64,000 bases of DNA from Herbaspirillum sp. meg3 (GTDB lineage Bacteria > Pseudomonadota > Gammaproteobacteria > Burkholderiales > Burkholderiaceae_D), in the NCBI RefSeq assembly GCF_002257565.1, contig NZ_CP022736.1:4278001-4342000 (forward strand). The letters are read 5' to 3'. Below are positions 60,245 through 64,000 of this stretch, one piece after another. A model generated the notes under the pieces. It made no database searches. It was not told the origin of the DNA and worked only from the letters and a program-made list of their open reading frames with translations. The translations under genes were made by a program, and so were the position numbers. How positions within the stretch are numbered: position 1 is the stretch's first letter; each line of letters opens with the position of its first letter.

Positions 60245-61483
60245 TTATTGGAAGTAAGAAGGCGGAGACTGATCCATCCACAGCTCGGACGACATGCGCA
60301 TCATATCGTTGAGCGAGCCGCGCTGGGTAAATGCCTGACGCAGCCAGCCGGCATCGCTGAGCCGGTTGTGCGCCATATGACGCAAGCGCTTCAGGGTGAT
60401 CAGTTCGACCTCGTTTTGCACGTACGGCTGCAACAACTGCAATTGCAGCAACAAATGCTCGAAGATCGGCAGTTTACTCGAAGTCGCCGGCGACTCGCCA
60501 TGTAATGCCAGCATGCCGTTCAGGCCGAAGCGGCTGGCCTCGAAACGGTTGAACTGATACAAGAGATAAAAATCATCGCGAATCTCAAACGGCCGCTCAG
60601 TCAGAATCCAGCGCGCCAGCAACTGCGCATAGGCCCCCAGGTGCGCCGCATGCTCGATGGTCAGCGGCGTGTCGCAGACGCGGATTTCGACGGTGCCGTA
60701 TTCGGGCTTGGGACGGATATCCCAATAAAAATCCTTCATGCTGCCGATGATGCCCATTTGCAGCAGCTCGTCATAATAGGTTTCGAACTCGCTCCACTTG
60801 GTCTGCACCGGCGCCGTACCCGACAACGGGAAGGCGCGCACCACGTTGCTGCGCGACGAATCGAACTTGGTATCCGCGCCCTGATAGAACGGCGACGCCG
60901 CCGACAGCGCAATGAAGTGCGGCACGAAACGCGAGAACGCATGCGTCAGGTACAGCGCATCGTCGCCATTGGGCACGCCAATGTGGATGTGCTGGCCGAA
61001 CACGGTGAAGGTCTTCGCCAGATAGCCGTATTTTTCATGCAGATGAAAGAAGCGTTCGCTCGGCGTGATGCGCTGTTCATTCCAATGCTGGAAGGGATGC
61101 GCGCCGCCGCCGGAGACGTCGATATTGAGATGCTGCGCACCGCGATTCAATGCTGCGCGCAAGCCCTTCAGCTCTTCGATCAGATCGTCGACACGGGTGT
61201 GGATGCCGGAGTTGAGCTCGATCATCCCCTGCGTCATTTCCAGCTTGATCTGCTTTTGCAAGTCGCGCGGCGCAATCCAGGTCAGCAGATCGACGGCATC
61301 GCTGGCGAGGTTGTAGTTGCGGCGATTGACCAGTTGCAGCTCCAGCTCGATGCCCATCGTGAACGGCGTCGACGAAGTGAATGGCAGGATGCCTGCACTG
61401 CTGGTATCACCAACCGCATGCGTGTGCGAACCGGCGGCAGTTGCCGCGACCAGGTCGTCTTCTTGGATAAGTGTAGTTGTCAT
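60245..61483 (-). CDS. YbdK-type carboxylate-amine ligase (GCS2 family)
   Basis: 412-residue member of the glutamate-cysteine ligase 2 family. TPFTMGIELELQLVNRRNY carries the Mg-binding Glu pair. LEMTQGMIELNSGIHT, FGQHIHIGVP, RSNVVRAFPLSG and YGTVEIRVCDTPLT are core motifs. E. coli YbdK has weak gamma-glutamylcysteine ligase activity. The gene overlaps the antiporter by 4 bp and so is in its operon. A role in thiol or other carboxylate-amine bond formation is likely but not proven. Confidence 0.88.
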   Translation of the reverse strand: MTTTLIQEDDLVAATAAGSHTHAVGDTSSAGILPFTSSTPFTMGIELELQLVNRRNYNLASDAVDLLTWIAPRDLQKQIKLEMTQGMIELNSGIHTRVDDLIEELKGLRAALNRGAQHLNIDVSGGGAHPFQHWNEQRITPSERFFHLHEKYGYLAKTFTVFGQHIHIGVPNGDDALYLTHAFSRFVPHFIALSAASPFYQGADTKFDSSRSNVVRAFPLSGTAPVQTKWSEFETYYDELLQMGIIGSMKDFYWDIRPKPEYGTVEIRVCDTPLTIEHAAHLGAYAQLLARWILTERPFEIRDDFYLLYQFNRFEASRFGLNGMLALHGESPATSSKLPIFEHLLLQLQLLQPYVQNEVELITLKRLRHMAHNRLSDAGWLRQAFTQRGSLNDMMRMSSELWMDQSPPSYFQ

Positions 61484-62688
61484 TCGCGTCCACTTTCACC
61501 AGATTTGATTAAGGCGAATTGTGTGGCAACCGGGCCAAACAATTCGAGCACGATCAGGCATCCCGCCAGCAGCGGCACCACATCGGCGGTCGTATGCGGA
61601 TACAGACTCGAAATCGTCTGCATCAGCCCCAGCCCCGCTTCTGTCATCGGCAAGGTACCGAGCGTGAGCAAGCCGGCCTGCCGCCAGTTCATGCGTGCAA
61701 AACGGGCAAAGACGAATACGCCGCAACCCATCGCCACAAACCGCGCAGCGATCAGAATCATGACCGACCAGCCGACCATGGTCAGATCCGCCAGACGCAT
61801 CGAGGCGCCGACCGTCACGAACAGCATCACCACGAACAATTCATTGGCGACGCCGAACTCCAGCTCCATCAAGTCGTATTGACGATCAAGATTCTTCGAC
61901 AAGATCGCGAAGATCAGCATCGTCAGCATCACCGGCAAATGCAAGGCGTGTGCGACACCAATGGCCAGCGCGATGACGGAGATCACCAGTACGAATTGAC
62001 GGCTGCCTTGACGTCCGAGCAAGCGCGCCAGCGGCATCATCAGCCAATACGTCAGATATGCCAGCACGAAAGAGCCGATCAGCGAATACGCAGTATGCTC
62101 AACCAGCGTCAACACCGGCGTGCCGGATTCGTGCGCGATGATCGGCAGCAATGCATACGCAGCAAGAATCGCGACAAAATTGTTCAGCGCCGTCATCGTT
62201 GCCAGACGGCGTGTGACCTGACCTTCCGCCTTCAGATCACGCAATACCACCAGCACCACCGCCGGCGCCGTGGCAATCGCCCACACACCGCCGAGCAAAG
62301 CCAGCACCTGCGAAGTACCGAACCAGGACAAGGCCAGACTCACGAATACGAAACACAGCACAGCCGACGTCGCGACGGTAGCCAGCAGCCACTTCTCGCG
62401 CTTGAGCCAGCCGAGGTCGACATAACGGCCCAGCTGATAAACGACCAATGCGACGGCAATGTCGGCAAAGATATTGGTGACGCTCAGTACATCGCCCGAC
62501 AACCAGTTCAGACCGCCGCCACCGAGAATGAAACCGACGATCAGATAACCCGTGATACGCGGCACCCATGGCGATTTAGAGACGATATGACCGGCTATCA
62601 ACCCGAATAGCAACAAGCTACCGAACAGCAGCAACGCGTTCCATTGAACCGGTTGCGCAAGGGCGAAAGACGGAAGAGTCCACTGCAT
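61480..62688 (-). CDS. CPA2-type cation/proton antiporter
   Basis: 402-residue inner-membrane protein with ~12 hydrophobic segments of the Na+/H+ exchanger (KefB/CPA2) type. RITGYLIVGFILGGGGLNWL is the early conserved helix pair, and WAIATAPAVVLVVLRDLKAEG and GTLPMTEAGLGLMQTI are others. There is no C-terminal TrkA-N domain, so it is shorter than KefB. The ATG at 62688 has AGGAGGAGCT directly upstream. It is coupled by 4-bp overlap to the YbdK-type gene. KefB/C antiporters are gated by glutathione conjugates, so the pairing with a glutathione-synthesis relative is suggestive. Confidence 0.88.
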   Translation of the reverse strand: MQWTLPSFALAQPVQWNALLLFGSLLLFGLIAGHIVSKSPWVPRITGYLIVGFILGGGGLNWLSGDVLSVTNIFADIAVALVVYQLGRYVDLGWLKREKWLLATVATSAVLCFVFVSLALSWFGTSQVLALLGGVWAIATAPAVVLVVLRDLKAEGQVTRRLATMTALNNFVAILAAYALLPIIAHESGTPVLTLVEHTAYSLIGSFVLAYLTYWLMMPLARLLGRQGSRQFVLVISVIALAIGVAHALHLPVMLTMLIFAILSKNLDRQYDLMELEFGVANELFVVMLFVTVGASMRLADLTMVGWSVMILIAARFVAMGCGVFVFARFARMNWRQAGLLTLGTLPMTEAGLGLMQTISSLYPHTTADVVPLLAGCLIVLELFGPVATQFALIKSGESGRE

Positions 62689-62799
62689 AGCTCCTCCTGA
62701 CAATTTTAGATTTGACGTGCATCCGGCTGCGTCGGTTGTTCCGGGATATCCCCTGCACGACGCGTATGTGCTGATGCAATGATGATGAAAATGAAGTGA

Positions 62800-62823
62800 C
62801 GCTTATTGAACCGCTTATTGAAC
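62800..62823. repeat. Tandem 12-bp direct repeat
   Basis: CGCTTATTGAAC occurs twice in a row in the 232-bp gap between the antiporter and helicase genes. It may be a regulatory site for the antiporter or a chance slippage product. Confidence 0.4.
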
Positions 62824-62920
62824 ATTACCCCGAGAGCGAACTCGAAGATAAACCAGTTTTATATTAAACGAAATATTTTCCTATGTTGTGATCGTCATGT
62901 TTTGAATGGTGAAAGCGCCA

Positions 62921-64000
62921 TCATTGTTCCCAAAATTGGCCGTCGGCGGTTATCAGTGCAGACCTGATTCGCTTGTCAGAAAACACCGACAACGCCGCGT
63001 CGCGATAGCGTGCCAGCTGCGTCGCATAAGCCACGCGTTCGCTGTCGAGCAAATTGCGCTTGTAGTCCAAAATCCAGACTTCATCATCAAACACGACCAC
63101 GCGGTCGCAGCGCAACACGCCGTCGCCGGTCACGATGTCCATTTCATTGCGCGCGTGACGATACAAAGCAGGATTGAAGAACCGCTCCAGCGCCGGTTGC
63201 GCCAGCATGGTTGCGGCCTGTGCGCGTATCGTCGCCGCCAGTGGACGCGGACACGGCAGCCAGCGTGCGATCACGGCATCGTCCGGCAATACCGGCGGCC
63301 ATGTGCGTGCTTCGGTCATGCGTTCCAGCAGGGCATGCAAGGCGACGCCTTCTTCGATGGCGTCGTTGCTGTAACTTTCCGGCGCTGGTGTAATCGATAC
63401 CGGTAACGGAACAGGATCAAACAATGCCAATGAAAACGTTTGCTCGGCCGCTGCGAGCTCGTCGTTGCGCTGCGCAGCCGGATGGACTTCTTCCATGCCG
63501 GCGACATCGCCGGTGCGGTCGAACAGACGGTGATACCAGCTGCCCTCCTGCACGCCGCCCTCCAATGCGCCGCGCGTGCTTGCCACGCCGCTGACGATCA
63601 GCAACTGCTTGGCACGCGTGATGGCGACATAGAGCAAGTTCCAGTCTTCCTGCTGCTTAAATCCTTCTTCGGCGTCGAACCAGCGGTCGCGTGCCAGCCC
63701 GCGTTCGCTCTTGCGTCCGAAGGCAGAGAAATGCGTCGGCGCGTCTTCATCCTGCGGCCAGTCGCACAGGATGCCGACGTTGTCGTTGGCAGGATCGCTG
63801 TGGTTGGTATCGAGCATCACAACCACCGGCGCTTCCAGCCCCTTGGCGCTGTGTACGGTGAGAATGCGTACAGCGTCGGCGGCAGCATCGATACTGGCCT
63901 CGTCAGGTGCATCGCTCTCGGCATGACGCTGCAGCACGCGCAAGGCATCGATGAATTTCGGCAGACTCGGATAACGGCCGGCATCCAGATTGAGCGCCAG
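62921..64000 (-). CDS. AddA-like UvrD helicase-nuclease (C-terminal part)
   Basis: The frame is open across the right edge of the window, so the N-terminal part is missing; at least 359 residues are seen. VRILTVHSAKGLEAPVVVML is UvrD motif V and LLYVAITRAKQLLIVSG motif VI. A RecB/AddA-type nuclease domain follows, with Asp in CDRVVVFDDEVW and the LDYK of the PD-(D/E)XK core, then YATQLARYRDA. With AddB it would process double-strand breaks for RecA loading. The DNA end ...LITADGQFWEQ is the natural stop. Confidence 0.88.
   Translation of the reverse strand: MALNLDAGRYPSLPKFIDALRVLQRHAESDAPDEASIDAAADAVRILTVHSAKGLEAPVVVMLDTNHSDPANDNVGILCDWPQDEDAPTHFSAFGRKSERGLARDRWFDAEEGFKQQEDWNLLYVAITRAKQLLIVSGVASTRGALEGGVQEGSWYHRLFDRTGDVAGMEEVHPAAQRNDELAAAEQTFSLALFDPVPLPVSITPAPESYSNDAIEEGVALHALLERMTEARTWPPVLPDDAVIARWLPCPRPLAATIRAQAATMLAQPALERFFNPALYRHARNEMDIVTGDGVLRCDRVVVFDDEVWILDYKRNLLDSERVAYATQLARYRDAALSVFSDKRIRSALITADGQFWEQ

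Overview
The window looks like a chromosomal segment of a Burkholderiales betaproteobacterium, most likely an Oxalobacteraceae member related to Herbaspirillum or Collimonas (inference). The reasons are high-GC host genes, Burkholderiales-type porins, branched-chain (HAAT) ABC importers attached to catabolic clusters, and the housekeeping block rpsU-yqeY-dnaG-rpoD-tRNA-Ile2 on the right.

Left part (1-21.6 kb). A near-complete aerobic nicotinate catabolic locus: nicA, a split nicB, nicC, nicE, nicD, nicX, nicF and a MarR-type regulator (nicR). It is flanked by a HAAT permease and binding protein, a porin and a PAS chemoreceptor that probably serve uptake and sensing. The two NicB-like proteins appear to divide the work. 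The 770-residue protein keeps the molybdenum-site motifs. The 993-residue protein has a degenerate molybdopterin-type domain plus a membrane anchor and three haem c sites. Next comes a small block with a flavin reductase, a hydratase, an amidase, an orphan binding protein and a GntR regulator with a striking nested palindromic operator.

Middle part (21.8-39.9 kb). A porin, a complete HAAT importer (livFGMH plus a binding protein), a Rieske oxygenase, a LigAB-type extradiol dioxygenase and galB/galC/galD enzymes. Further right are an unusual LysR regulator with two helix-turn-helix domains, a DUF1932 dehydrogenase and a glutathione-independent formaldehyde dehydrogenase. Together they read as O-demethylation of a methoxylated aromatic, with formaldehyde removed by fdhA, followed by 4,5-cleavage of a gallate-type trihydroxy ring to pyruvate and oxaloacetate. 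A shared motif of about 18 bp stands in front of three transcription units.

Prophage (40,086-53,051). A 12.9-kb filamentous (inovirus-type) prophage sits in the 3' half of tRNA-Ile2 and is bounded by exact 53-bp direct repeats. It has the full inovirus core: replication initiator, ssDNA-binding protein, major coat protein, tiny coat-like proteins, TspB-type adsorption protein, DUF2523 protein, Zot ATPase and its own secretin. It also has a repressor and a tyrosine integrase. Its left end carries cargo: a type III toxin-antitoxin system (toxI repeats, terminator, toxN) and a three-gene operon (HigB-like toxin, HigA-ImmA fusion, 'beta' family protein). A LexA box in one promoter and paired palindromes around a second promoter indicate control by both SOS and the HigA protein. 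This cargo region is the most novel part of the window.

Right part (53-64 kb). tRNA-Ile2 and the rpoD/dnaG/yqeY/rpsU cluster with a long structured intergenic hairpin, then an HI0933-family flavoprotein, a YbdK-type ligase, a cation/proton antiporter and the C-terminal part of an AddA-like helicase-nuclease that runs off the window.
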